Source: CAZITB01 sp964542055
GTDB lineage: Bacteria > Planctomycetota > Phycisphaerae > Sedimentisphaerales > CAMDDF01
DNA: 16,106 nucleotides
Assembly (NCBI GenBank): GCA_964542055.1
Contig: CAZITB010000064.1
Span: 1 to 16,106 of the forward strand
Direction: 5' to 3'
Notes under the pieces: generated by a model
Database searches by the model: none
What the model saw: only the letters and a program-made list of their open reading frames with translations
What the model was told of the DNA's origin: nothing
Position numbers and translations under genes: made by a program
Part shown: piece after piece, positions 8,617 to 15,649 of the stretch
Layout of the letters: the number at the start of each line of letters is the position of its first letter
Numbering within the stretch: the stretch's first letter is position 1

Positions 8617-9966
8617 ATGTACAAAATAAAACTGCCATTACGATACCTTTTCAAACGCAAGATATCCTATGTTGCCATAGCCGCCGTTGCGCTCTGCGTC
8701 TTCATCGTACTTATCGTAATGACCGTACACTCCGGCCTTGTCCAGCAGTACAAAGACAAAAACCACGACTTCTACAGCGACACCATTATCTCAACCGATT
8801 CAATGGTCGGTTTCCCTTATTACCAGCAGTTCATCGAAAAATTACATGACCAACCCTATGTCCAAGCCGCTTCTCCCGTAGTCATTACAATTGGCTCTCT
8901 TACCCGGTCTGGCTACGATGAAAATATCGCCGTTGAAATAATGGGCATAGACCTTTCCAGCCACATAAAAGTGTCAAACTTTGAAGACACACTCTTCTAC
9001 CATAAGCAAAACCCCTTAGATGCTTTCGTGCCCCCTTATGATCCCAACCGCCCCGGCTTCATCCCCGGCATAACAATGATGTCTGCCCGTGACCAGCAAG
9101 GCAACTACGATCTCCCCCAAACGCCTATGCAAATGTCAGTAGAAATAAGCTGCGTCCCCCTTACCGCCAGGGGAGCAATGCAAAGAGCCGACATAGATTA
9201 CGTCAACACCAAAACTTTCCGCTTTTCAGATACCGCCCAGACAAACCTCGCAAACGTCGATGCCCGCACAGTTTTCATCACCCACTCCGATGCGCAGGCC
9301 CTTTGCGGAATGTCAGGCGACACCCCCCGCACAAACGCAATTTTTATAAACTTCATTCCCGGCACAAACATCGAACAAGCCGCCGCAAAAGTATCTTCAC
9401 TTTGGAACGATTTCAAACTGCTAAACGCCGACAAACCAAACGCCAACCTGCTCGACACCCCAACCGTCCAAACCTGGAAACAATACCGCCGCGAAACAAT
9501 CGCATGGATGGAAAAAGAACAGATAATGCTCACAATGCTATTTATCATGGTCGCCATCACCACCGTCTTCATCGTCTTCGTGATCTTCTACATGATAATA
9601 AACCATAAAATCAAAGATGTCGGCATCCTCCGCAGCATCGGCGTCTCTTCCGGCTCAGTCATGCAGATATTCATGGCATTCGCCGGCCTTATAGCCGTCA
9701 TCGGCACCGCTATAGGCTCATTTTTCGGCTGGCTGTTCTTACACATAATAAACGACTTGGAAAACCTGTTGCTCGAATTGTTCAACTTCCAGGTTTTCGA
9801 CAGAACCGTTTTCGCCATCGGCGCATTACCAAACGATATCCCGCCAATGCTCTTGCTGACTATCGCGGCTTCTGCAATTTTGGCTTGCCTGCTGGGCGCG
9901 TTCATCCCAGCCTACAAAGCCGCCGCAAAAAAACCGGTGGACACTCTAAAAGTTACTCCGCTATAA
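8617..9966 (+). CDS. FtsX/LolC-LolE family ABC transporter permease (second copy)
   Basis: This 449-residue permease starts one base after the stop codon of the first copy and shares its plan: TM1 about 16-40 after a basic KRK segment, a large periplasmic domain, then TM2 about 303-328, TM3 348-378 and TM4 411-436. The coupling element KIKDVGILRSIGVSSGSV corresponds to KLKDIAVIKSFGASSSSV of its neighbour, and both periplasmic domains contain a GIDxxSxxKVxNxxxxL stretch, so the two arose by duplication. The periplasmic part has a Pro-rich loop (FVPPYDPNRPGFIPG, about residues 137-151). Two different permeases with one ATPase is the LolC-LolE-LolD arrangement, so this is most likely the second half of a heterodimeric lipoprotein-release transporter. 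Which copy corresponds to LolC and which to LolE cannot be told from this window. Confidence 0.85.
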   Translation: MYKIKLPLRYLFKRKISYVAIAAVALCVFIVLIVMTVHSGLVQQYKDKNHDFYSDTIISTDSMVGFPYYQQFIEKLHDQPYVQAASPVVITIGSLTRSGYDENIAVEIMGIDLSSHIKVSNFEDTLFYHKQNPLDAFVPPYDPNRPGFIPGITMMSARDQQGNYDLPQTPMQMSVEISCVPLTARGAMQRADIDYVNTKTFRFSDTAQTNLANVDARTVFITHSDAQALCGMSGDTPRTNAIFINFIPGTNIEQAAAKVSSLWNDFKLLNADKPNANLLDTPTVQTWKQYRRETIAWMEKEQIMLTMLFIMVAITTVFIVFVIFYMIINHKIKDVGILRSIGVSSGSVMQIFMAFAGLIAVIGTAIGSFFGWLFLHIINDLENLLLELFNFQVFDRTVFAIGALPNDIPPMLLLTIAASAILACLLGAFIPAYKAAAKKPVDTLKVTPL

Positions 9967-9982
9967 ACCATAAGGAAATGAT

Positions 9983-10780
9983 ATGGATACTGATAACATT
10001 GACCTGAGAAAATTGAGAATGGAAAATTCAGAAAAGAGAAAAAAGATCACTTCAGATTCACAGCCCCAATCTGCCCCCGACGACCGCTCTCAAAATCCGG
10101 TCATTCTTAAAACCCACGACCTCACCAAATCATTCAAAATGGGCCAAACCGTCCTGCGAGTCCTAAAAGGCATCGACCTCCAAGTCCACAAAGGCCAGTT
10201 CATGGCCATCACCGGCTCATCAGGCTCAGGAAAAAGCACGCTGCTCCACCTCCTTGGCGGCCTCGACAAACCAGACACTGGCTACATCGAATTTGAAGAT
10301 TTAAAAATTTCAGAATTCTCAAGCCGAAAACTCGACCTATATAAAAACAAAAACATCGGTTTCGTTTTCCAATTTTACCACCTCCTAGACGAATTATCCG
10401 TCATCGAGAATATTTTATTGCCTGCAATGGCTTCCACTGGTACAATCGCATGGCTTGCAGGCTCTTTGAAAAAGAAAAAACAGGCTATGGAATTGCTTGA
10501 ACTTGTCGGCCTCTCGGACAGGGCAAATCAAAAGTCCTATCAGCTCTCTGGCGGCGAACGACAGAGAGTCGCAATCGCAAGGGCGATGATAAACCAGCCC
10601 AAAATCATTCTGGCTGACGAACCGACCGGAAACCTCGACTCAGAAACCGGCAACGGCATAATGCGGCTTTTCGAAAAGCTAAACGACGACGGTCAAACCA
10701 TTGTGATGGTCACTCACGACAACAACATAGCCAAAAGAGCACACAAGCTTGTTAAACTAGTTGATGGTAAAATTCAGTAA
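9983..10780 (+). CDS. ABC transporter ATP-binding protein, LolD/MacB type
   Basis: This 265-residue cytoplasmic ATPase would power the two permeases just upstream. All nucleotide-binding motifs are intact: Walker A GSSGSGKST (78-86), Q-loop Gln130, signature LSGGERQ (188-194), Walker B IILADEP (208-214) and H-loop His245. The residues DEPTGNLDS after Walker B are typical of the LolD/MacB/FtsE branch. Relative to LolD (about 230 residues) it carries roughly 37 extra N-terminal residues, highly charged (KLRMENSEKRKKITSD), before the first ABC strand at about residue 40. The start ATG 9983 is supported by AAGGA at 9972-9976, six bases upstream; the in-frame Met13 at 10019 is an alternative that would remove only part of the extension. 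It lies 16 bases after the second permease and 13 bases before ilvE. Confidence 0.9.
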   Translation: MDTDNIDLRKLRMENSEKRKKITSDSQPQSAPDDRSQNPVILKTHDLTKSFKMGQTVLRVLKGIDLQVHKGQFMAITGSSGSGKSTLLHLLGGLDKPDTGYIEFEDLKISEFSSRKLDLYKNKNIGFVFQFYHLLDELSVIENILLPAMASTGTIAWLAGSLKKKKQAMELLELVGLSDRANQKSYQLSGGERQRVAIARAMINQPKIILADEPTGNLDSETGNGIMRLFEKLNDDGQTIVMVTHDNNIAKRAHKLVKLVDGKIQ

Positions 10781-10793
10781 GAAAGCAGTATCA

Positions 10794-11678
10794 ATGATTC
10801 ACGAAAAACAAACCGAAAAAAAAGTATGGATTGACGGCAGCCTCGTCGATGTTGCCGATGCAAAAGTTTCAGTTTTCGATCATGGCCTACTTTACGGCGA
10901 TGGAGTCTTTGAAGGCATACGCTCATACAGCGGCAAAATTTTCGAACTAAACGCCCACATGGAACGCCTCTACACCTCCGCCCGCGTAATCAGGCTCGAA
11001 ATTCCATACGACATCGACCAGCTAAAACAGGCCACCCGACAGACCTGCGATGCAAACAACGTCAAAGACGGTTACATCCGTCTCGTAGTTACTCGTGGCT
11101 GCGGCACCCTCGGTATAAACCCGTTCCTCTGCAAAAGACCCACAGTCTTTATCATCGCAGACAACATCCAGCTTTATCCAGAACAGCTATACGAAAACGG
11201 CCTCAAGGTAATCAGCGCCTCGACCATAAGAAACCATCCCCTCGCCATCCCCCCACAGGTCAAAAGCTTAAATTACCTCAACAACATAATAGCAAAAATC
11301 GAAGCCGTCGATAACGACATGCTCGAAGCCATAATGTACAATAGCCAGGGCTTCGTCGCGGAAGCAACAGGCGACAACGTTTTCATTGTCAAAAATGGAC
11401 AAATCTTCGTTCCCCCCGTCCAGGCTGGTTCGCTCGATGGCATAACACGCGCGGTAGTTCTAAAACTTGCCAAAAAACGCGGCATAGAAACCATCGAACG
11501 CAATCTTACAAAATTCGACCTCTACGCTTCTGATGAAATGTTCCTCACCGGTACAGCCGCCGAAGTTATAGGCGTTGTAGAAATGGACAGACGCCCCATC
11601 GGAAACGGCACACCCGGCCCGATCACAAAACAGCTGCGAAGTGATTTCTTTGAATATGCTCATGCAAATGGAGAATAA
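10794..11678 (+). CDS. ilvE: Branched-chain amino-acid aminotransferase
   Basis: This 294-residue PLP enzyme of fold class IV carries out the last step of Val, Leu and Ile synthesis, moving an amino group from glutamate to the 2-oxo acid, and also the first step of their breakdown. Key sites: FDHGLLYGDGVFEGIRSY near the N terminus, the PLP lysine Lys157 in QVKSLNYLNN, EATGDNVF with the class IV Glu, and the phosphate-binding turns GSLDGITR and LTGTAAEV. Length and motif positions match bacterial IlvE (about 300 residues). The frame stays open back to 10761, but ATG 10794 (MIHEKQTEKKVWIDG) is preferred because it follows the ATPase stop codon and gives the usual short N terminus. The ribosome binding site is weak. 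A D-amino-acid aminotransferase is a less likely reading of the same fold. The 3' end overlaps the next gene. Confidence 0.93.
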   Translation: MIHEKQTEKKVWIDGSLVDVADAKVSVFDHGLLYGDGVFEGIRSYSGKIFELNAHMERLYTSARVIRLEIPYDIDQLKQATRQTCDANNVKDGYIRLVVTRGCGTLGINPFLCKRPTVFIIADNIQLYPEQLYENGLKVISASTIRNHPLAIPPQVKSLNYLNNIIAKIEAVDNDMLEAIMYNSQGFVAEATGDNVFIVKNGQIFVPPVQAGSLDGITRAVVLKLAKKRGIETIERNLTKFDLYASDEMFLTGTAAEVIGVVEMDRRPIGNGTPGPITKQLRSDFFEYAHANGE

Positions 11679-12636
11679 CCAAAAATCACAACCAATAGAT
11701 AAACCGCAACTGGTATCGCATCAGCTGAAAATGGTCCAGCAGCAAATAAACGACCAGCTGTTTACTTCAGCACCACAGCTACAACAAGATATAAGCTACA
11801 TTGCAAAAACTACCGGAAAACTCCTCCGGCCAGCCGTCTTCCTGCTCAGCTCACTTGCTACTTACAAAATAGAAAAAAAACACATCAAAATCGCAGCCGT
11901 CCTCGAAATGATCCACATGGCAACGCTCCTTCACGACGACGTCATAGACAGAGCCGACATGCGAAGAAATCAGCAAACCGTAAACAAACTCCACGGCAAT
12001 CAGCGCGCGGTACTGCTCGGCGACTACATCATCGCCCATGCCTTCAACCTGCTAAGCGGCATAAAAAACCCCGCCATCCAAACCGAACTTTCCCAAATGG
12101 TAACCCGCGTCTGCCAGGGCGAAATACTCCAGAACATAAACACCAACAATTTCAGCCTGACCCGCCAGCAATACTTGCAGATAATCACTGACAAAACCGC
12201 ATCATTTTTCGAAACAGCCTGCGCCCTCGCCCCCATCATAAACAAAGCCCAGGACCTCAAAAAACCCTTATCCGATTACGGCCTCAATCTCGGCATAGCT
12301 TTCCAGCTTCGCGATGACATCATAGACCTCTACGGCTCACAACCAAAACACGGAAAAACGATCGGCACAGACATAATAAACGCCAAACCAACCCTTCCGC
12401 TTATTCACTTTTTTGAAAATTGCACAAACGATCAAAAACAAAACGTCCTCGAAAAAATGAAATCAAACCAGGATATAACCCCTGATTTAAAAACCACGAA
12501 CAGCCTGAATTTTTCAACTCAACAGCTTCAAACATATTGCCAAAAAGCAGTCACCAGCCTCAAATCATTACCTGATTCACCTCCTAAATCACAGCTAATC
12601 CAAATCGCCAATTCACTGACAAAGCTGGATTTATAA
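11668..12636 (+). CDS. Polyprenyl diphosphate synthase (long-chain, trans)
   Basis: This 322-residue enzyme adds isopentenyl diphosphate units to an allylic primer. Both Asp-rich metal-binding motifs are intact: DDVID at 90-94 (within ATLLHDDVIDRADMRR) and DDIID at 216-220, followed by GKTIGTDIINAKPTLPL, where family members have GKxxGxDxxxxKxTLP. GKLLRP near the N terminus is the isopentenyl-diphosphate site. The residue five places before the first Asp is Ala, as in octaprenyl synthase IspB, which in this family goes with long products because the chain pocket is open. A quinone side chain (such as menaquinone) is the likely use, but chain length cannot be read exactly. The start is uncertain: ATG 11668 overlaps ilvE by 11 bases, and in-frame ATG 11656, ATG 11662 or GTG 11641 would overlap more; none has a clear ribosome binding site. 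Overlap suggests translational coupling. Confidence 0.9.
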   Translation: MENNQKSQPIDKPQLVSHQLKMVQQQINDQLFTSAPQLQQDISYIAKTTGKLLRPAVFLLSSLATYKIEKKHIKIAAVLEMIHMATLLHDDVIDRADMRRNQQTVNKLHGNQRAVLLGDYIIAHAFNLLSGIKNPAIQTELSQMVTRVCQGEILQNINTNNFSLTRQQYLQIITDKTASFFETACALAPIINKAQDLKKPLSDYGLNLGIAFQLRDDIIDLYGSQPKHGKTIGTDIINAKPTLPLIHFFENCTNDQKQNVLEKMKSNQDITPDLKTTNSLNFSTQQLQTYCQKAVTSLKSLPDSPPKSQLIQIANSLTKLDL

Positions 12637-12731
12637 AAATTCCCATTTTCAACGGAACTTTTCATCTTTCAAACTGTCTATTTATATGAGACAATGTACA
12701 TATTGATTAATCCTATTTAAGGGGAACGAAA
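12637..12731 (+). promoter_or_regulatory. Intergenic region before the DUF4139 gene
   Basis: These 95 AT-rich bases separate the prenyl synthase from the DUF4139 gene. They hold a strong ribosome binding site, AAGGGGA at 12719-12725. They also hold an imperfect inverted repeat, TGTCT (12675-12679) with AGACA (12689-12693), and an 8-base palindrome, ATGTACAT (12694-12701). I see no convincing terminator after the prenyl synthase, so the gene may be read both from its own promoter and by read-through. No clear -35/-10 pair was identified. Confidence 0.35.
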
Positions 12732-14141
12732 ATGAAGAAAATGAAATTCGCTCTATTGCTAACTGCATTACTAACATCTCTTGCACTCTCGGAATCGGAC
12801 CTGCCCAAACCCGGCACCTCGCTTACCGTCTATAACGACAATTTTGCCGTAGTTAAACAGGAACGCATCATAAATTTTAACCACGGCACCAATACCCTGA
12901 AATTCACCGATGTCCCAACTCAGATAGACCCTACTACCGTCAAATTCAAAGCCCTCTCCGCCCCGGGCAAAATAAACATACTTGAACAGAATTACGAATA
13001 CGATCTCGTCGGCAAAGAAACACTCCTCAAACGCTATATAGGCAAAGAAGTCATAATCTCGATTAAAGGTTCCGGCTCGGACCCAACCCGCAAAGTAGAA
13101 GGAACACTCGCGGCATATCTCGGCGGTTCACTGATCATCCAGCAAGGCGACCAGATGGAAATCATCTCCGATTCAGCCATCGAATATATCACACTCGCCC
13201 AAAGCCCCGAGGACCTCGTCACAAAACCAACTCTGGTTTGGCTTGTCGATTCATCCGTTCAGGGTAGCCAGCTCGCTCAGGTTACATACACCACCGAAGG
13301 CATGAAATGGAATGCCGATTACACTGCCATTCTCGGCCCTAACGATACCACTATAGACCTTTCCGGCTGGGTAACTATCACAAATAATTCAGGCGGCTCA
13401 TATGAAAATGCCATGATTAAACTTATGGCAGGCGACGTCCGACGAATTACCGAACCCGAAAGACCCGAGCGAATGTATAAAACGATGGAGATGGCCAGAG
13501 ATGTTGCCGCTGGCGCTCCTTTCCAGGAAAAGGCATTCGCTGAATACCATCTTTATACTCTCAATCGCCGCACTACGATCAACAACAATCAAATCAAACA
13601 GATAGAACTCATCAGCCCCGTTTCTGATATTCCGGCTGTGAAAAAATTCATTTTTGACCGTTCTCAAAACGCTAACAAAGTGCTGGTAAAATTAGAATTT
13701 GAAAACCGCGAGGAATACGGTCTTGGAATCCCGCTGCCAAAAGGCAAAGTTCGCGTCTTTAAACAGGACCAGGCCGACAATACCCTCGAATTTATCGGCG
13801 AAGACCGCATAGACCACACCGCCAAAAAAGAGGAACTCTCATTATACATCGGCAACGCCTTCGACATCGTACCCGAATACAAACAACTCGAATCCGAAGT
13901 GGGCCCCCGTCGCGGCGATTACCGCTGGCGAAAGGAAAAACACCAGGTAGAATTACGAAATCGCAAAGACGAACCAGTAACAGTTTACGTCCAGCATGAT
14001 TTCCCCGGATGGCCGAACTGGGAGATCGTGGAGTCAACTCACCAATATGAAAAAATCGATTCGGATACTGTCCGTTTTGAAGTAAACATCAAAGCCGATT
14101 CTACCGAAACCCTCGTCTATTCCACTGTCCAATCTTGGTAA
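12732..14141 (+). CDS. Secreted DUF4139 domain protein of unknown function
   Basis: This 469-residue protein has a clear signal peptide (MKKMKFALLLTALLTSLALS) and so is exported, probably to the periplasm or outer-membrane face. The rest looks like a DUF4139 protein: an N-terminal domain starting SLTVYNDNFAVVKQER, a middle part with VDSSVQGSQLAQVTYTTEGM and the GMKWNADY segment, then YHLYTLNRRTTI and LPKGKVRVF, and a beta-rich C-terminal part. These stretches are recognised by eye from family members, whose biochemical role is not established. Strand-rich sequence and absence of enzyme motifs suggest an adhesive or structural, fibronectin-like fold. There is no lipobox, no anchor and no C-terminal sorting signal that I can see. 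The start is set by AAGGGGA at 12719-12725. It stands outside the tight operon upstream, with its own ribosome binding site and terminator, so it is probably regulated separately. Confidence 0.8.
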   Translation: MKKMKFALLLTALLTSLALSESDLPKPGTSLTVYNDNFAVVKQERIINFNHGTNTLKFTDVPTQIDPTTVKFKALSAPGKINILEQNYEYDLVGKETLLKRYIGKEVIISIKGSGSDPTRKVEGTLAAYLGGSLIIQQGDQMEIISDSAIEYITLAQSPEDLVTKPTLVWLVDSSVQGSQLAQVTYTTEGMKWNADYTAILGPNDTTIDLSGWVTITNNSGGSYENAMIKLMAGDVRRITEPERPERMYKTMEMARDVAAGAPFQEKAFAEYHLYTLNRRTTINNNQIKQIELISPVSDIPAVKKFIFDRSQNANKVLVKLEFENREEYGLGIPLPKGKVRVFKQDQADNTLEFIGEDRIDHTAKKEELSLYIGNAFDIVPEYKQLESEVGPRRGDYRWRKEKHQVELRNRKDEPVTVYVQHDFPGWPNWEIVESTHQYEKIDSDTVRFEVNIKADSTETLVYSTVQSW

Positions 14142-14163
14142 ACATTTAAATTGCCTACCCAAA

Positions 14164-14197
14164 GCCCTCGTTCACTTCAAAGTGCGGGGGCCTTTTT
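14164..14197 (+). terminator. Intrinsic terminator after the DUF4139 gene, overlapping the end of ndk
   Basis: GCCCTCG (14164-14170) pairs with CGGGGGC (14185-14191), with one G-T pair. The stem continues as CACT/AGTG around a TCAA loop after a two-base bulge. CTTTTT follows at 14192-14197. The T-run covers the last bases of the convergent ndk stop codon (14196-14198). On the minus strand the same hairpin lies five bases after ndk but is followed by only three Ts, so it may serve ndk weakly. Confidence 0.8.
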
Positions 14198-14648
14198 AAT
14201 CTTCAGAATAAATCCACTGATCAGCACTCATATCGTACTCAACAAAATCATCCTCACCAAAATACAACCCGATCTCAAAATTTGCACTCTCGACAGAATC
14301 ACTTCCGTGTACAATATTTTTCTTTGCCAGGCAGTAATCTCCTCTTATCGTACCCGGTGCAGCTTCATCTCCAAATGTACTCCCCATCAGATTTCTGCTG
14401 ACCTTAATAGCCTCCTGTCCTTCCCAAACCATCGCCATCACGGGCCCCGATGTGATATAGTCAATCAAATGCTGATAAAAAGGTTTACCTTTGTGCACCT
14501 CATAATGACGGCCAGCCAATTCTTCATCGATACTCAAAAATCGAGCCGCGACAAGCTTCAGACCCTTCCTTTCGAACCTTGTAATAACTTCACCGATCAA
14601 TCCCCGTTGTACCGCATCAGGCTTAATTAATATCAAAGTCTTTTCCAT
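14196..14648 (-). CDS. ndk: Nucleoside diphosphate kinase
   Basis: This 150-residue cytoplasmic enzyme passes the gamma phosphate of ATP to other nucleoside diphosphates through a phospho-histidine. The family pattern is complete: TLILIKPDAVQRGLIGE at the N terminus, a Kpn-loop region around VWEGQEAIKVSRNLMGST, and the active-site His114 in NIVHGSDSVESA. The C terminus carries a tail of about 15-20 residues (FVEYDMSADQWIYSED), longer than in the 143-residue E. coli type and like that seen in some archaeal and other bacterial members. The start ATG at 14648 is chosen because the protein then begins right at the first conserved strand and a GGGAAAG ribosome-binding stretch lies just upstream; an upstream TTG would add six residues. 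It converges with the DUF4139 gene and is followed by their shared hairpin. Confidence 0.95.
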   Translation of the reverse strand: MEKTLILIKPDAVQRGLIGEVITRFERKGLKLVAARFLSIDEELAGRHYEVHKGKPFYQHLIDYITSGPVMAMVWEGQEAIKVSRNLMGSTFGDEAAPGTIRGDYCLAKKNIVHGSDSVESANFEIGLYFGEDDFVEYDMSADQWIYSED

Positions 14649-14711
14649 AACTTTCCCAAATAACAAAAATTAATATTGAATCTTATCTTTGATATACTAA
14701 TATAACTGCAT

Positions 14712-14741
14712 AAAAAAAGGGAACCCTTTTTCAGGATTCCC
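14712..14741 (-). terminator. Intrinsic terminator after the OmpA-domain lipoprotein gene
   Basis: Read on the minus strand, GGGAATCC and GGGTTCCC form an 8-bp stem (one G-T pair) around a 7-base loop, followed by seven Ts. It lies 22 bases after the lipoprotein stop codon and 63 bases before the ndk start, separating the two transcripts. It is a textbook rho-independent terminator. Confidence 0.88.
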
Positions 14742-14763
14742 TTCAATTTTTTGCATTTTTTAT

Positions 14764-15552
14764 TTACATGCCTTTAGGAACGATAAATATTTCGACTCTC
14801 CTGTTGGCAGCATTACCTTTGTTACCTGCTTTATTAGGCTCAATAGGCCTGTACTCGCCAAAACCTCTTGCACTCAATCTTTCCGGGTCAATTCCCTGTT
14901 TCTGCAAAACCTGAACTACACCTACCGCTCTATGGACTGACAAATGCCAGTTGGTCGGATGTTTCTTTTTTGTTGAAGGCTTTGCGATTCTTACATCATC
15001 TGTATGGCCTGCTACCACTACATCAAAGTCGTTCGCTTCTGGTGATTTGATAATATCTGCAAGTTTTTCTAGCGCTGTTACCGCGTCTTGTTGAACTTCG
15101 GCACTGCCCGAAGCAAAAAGCAGGTCACTTTTGAACTTCAGCATACCGGTTTCTTCATTAAAGCTGACAAGATCAGGATTTTCTGCCGCAAACTCTGTAA
15201 GTTTTACATTCAGTTCCATCGGAAGGGGAGCACCGGCACTCATAAGCTGTTTCTGCATCTTTTCGATCAGGCTATTTTTCGATGCGATTGCCTTTTCCAG
15301 TGCAGTTATCTCTTCCTGCATGCTTTTGACATCGACGTCACCGATATTCCTGGCCTGTTCAAGCTCATCTAAAAGCTGGTCGTGCTGCATCCTGAGAGAA
15401 CTGACTTCGCTTTCCAGCTCTGCTATTCTCTGTTCTTGTGTGGTATTTTTCAGTTTCAAACTGTCGTAGCTCTGCTGAGATACGCCGCAGCCGGTCAAAC
15501 CTATAACCAGCAATGATACCGTTACGATGGAAATGATTTTTGTAAATTTCAT
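14764..15552 (-). CDS. OmpA-domain peptidoglycan-binding lipoprotein with coiled-coil stalk
   Basis: This 262-residue protein begins with a lipoprotein signal (hydrophobic TVSLLVIGLTG, acylated Cys22). The +2 residue is Gly, not Asp, which under the E. coli rule means outer membrane. Residues about 30-105 are a Leu/Glu/Gln-rich coiled coil (KNTTQEQRIAELESEVSSLR). Residues about 135-260 form an OmpA/MotB-type domain: SDLLFASGSAEV, VVAGHTDDV, LSVHRAVGVVQVL, RLSARGFGEYRPI and NRRVEIFIVP. Asp185 and Arg208 sit where the diaminopimelate-binding pair of OmpA lies. It would tether the outer membrane to peptidoglycan, as Pal or YiaD do. The segment RIAKPSTKKKHPTN inserts a basic loop after the binding strand, as in MotB-like members. 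AAGGA on the minus strand about 9 bases before the ATG fixes the start. Monocistronic, with its own terminator. Confidence 0.9.
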   Translation of the reverse strand: MKFTKIISIVTVSLLVIGLTGCGVSQQSYDSLKLKNTTQEQRIAELESEVSSLRMQHDQLLDELEQARNIGDVDVKSMQEEITALEKAIASKNSLIEKMQKQLMSAGAPLPMELNVKLTEFAAENPDLVSFNEETGMLKFKSDLLFASGSAEVQQDAVTALEKLADIIKSPEANDFDVVVAGHTDDVRIAKPSTKKKHPTNWHLSVHRAVGVVQVLQKQGIDPERLSARGFGEYRPIEPNKAGNKGNAANRRVEIFIVPKGM

Positions 15553-15600
15553 TTTTAAGTCCTTTCTCTTAATTACCGCTAAATTCGCTTGGCTTTTTCG

Positions 15601-15635
15601 AACCGCGAATATACTATTTTTACTGCCACTAACAA
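15601..15635 (-). promoter_or_regulatory. Candidate promoter of the OmpA-domain lipoprotein gene
   Basis: On the minus strand TTGTTA (15630-15635) and TATATT (15608-15613) are separated by 16 bases and match the sigma-70 consensus at four and five of six positions. Transcription would start near 15601, giving an untranslated leader of about 50 bases. A nine-base repeat overlaps the -35 box. It is a prediction only; the region is AT-rich, so chance matches are likely. Confidence 0.4.
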
Positions 15636-15649
15636 AAAAATGCCACTAA
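15624..15649 (-). repeat. Two direct copies of TTAGTGGCA at the candidate promoter
   Basis: The + strand reads TGCCACTAA at 15624-15632 and again at 15641-15649, 17 bases apart, each followed by an A-rich run. The copy at 15624 overlaps the -35 box and spacer of the candidate promoter; the other lies just upstream. It could be a regulator site or a small tandem duplication. Confidence 0.4.

Noticed and set aside
9198..9608. Overlapping open frames on both strands inside the second permease
   Set aside because: They follow the codon bias of the real gene; their translations are low-complexity, Arg/His-rich or Ser/Cys-rich, with no family likeness.
12675..12701. Small palindromes before the DUF4139 gene as a defined operator or riboswitch
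   Set aside because: They are short, one is imperfect, and they lie in AT-rich DNA; no riboswitch core could be recognised, so they are noted only within the intergenic entry.
14151..14630. Plus-strand open frame of 159 codons opposite ndk
   Set aside because: ndk on the minus strand is unmistakable, and the plus-strand frame starts in the terminator region and resembles no protein family.
15131..15469. Plus-strand open frame of 112 codons opposite the OmpA-domain gene
   Set aside because: The Ser/Phe-rich translation is the mirror of a coiled-coil region on the minus strand; no start signal.
15624..15649. Possible start of a CRISPR-like or longer tandem array
   Set aside because: Only two nine-base copies exist with A-rich filler; there is no further copy and no cas gene.
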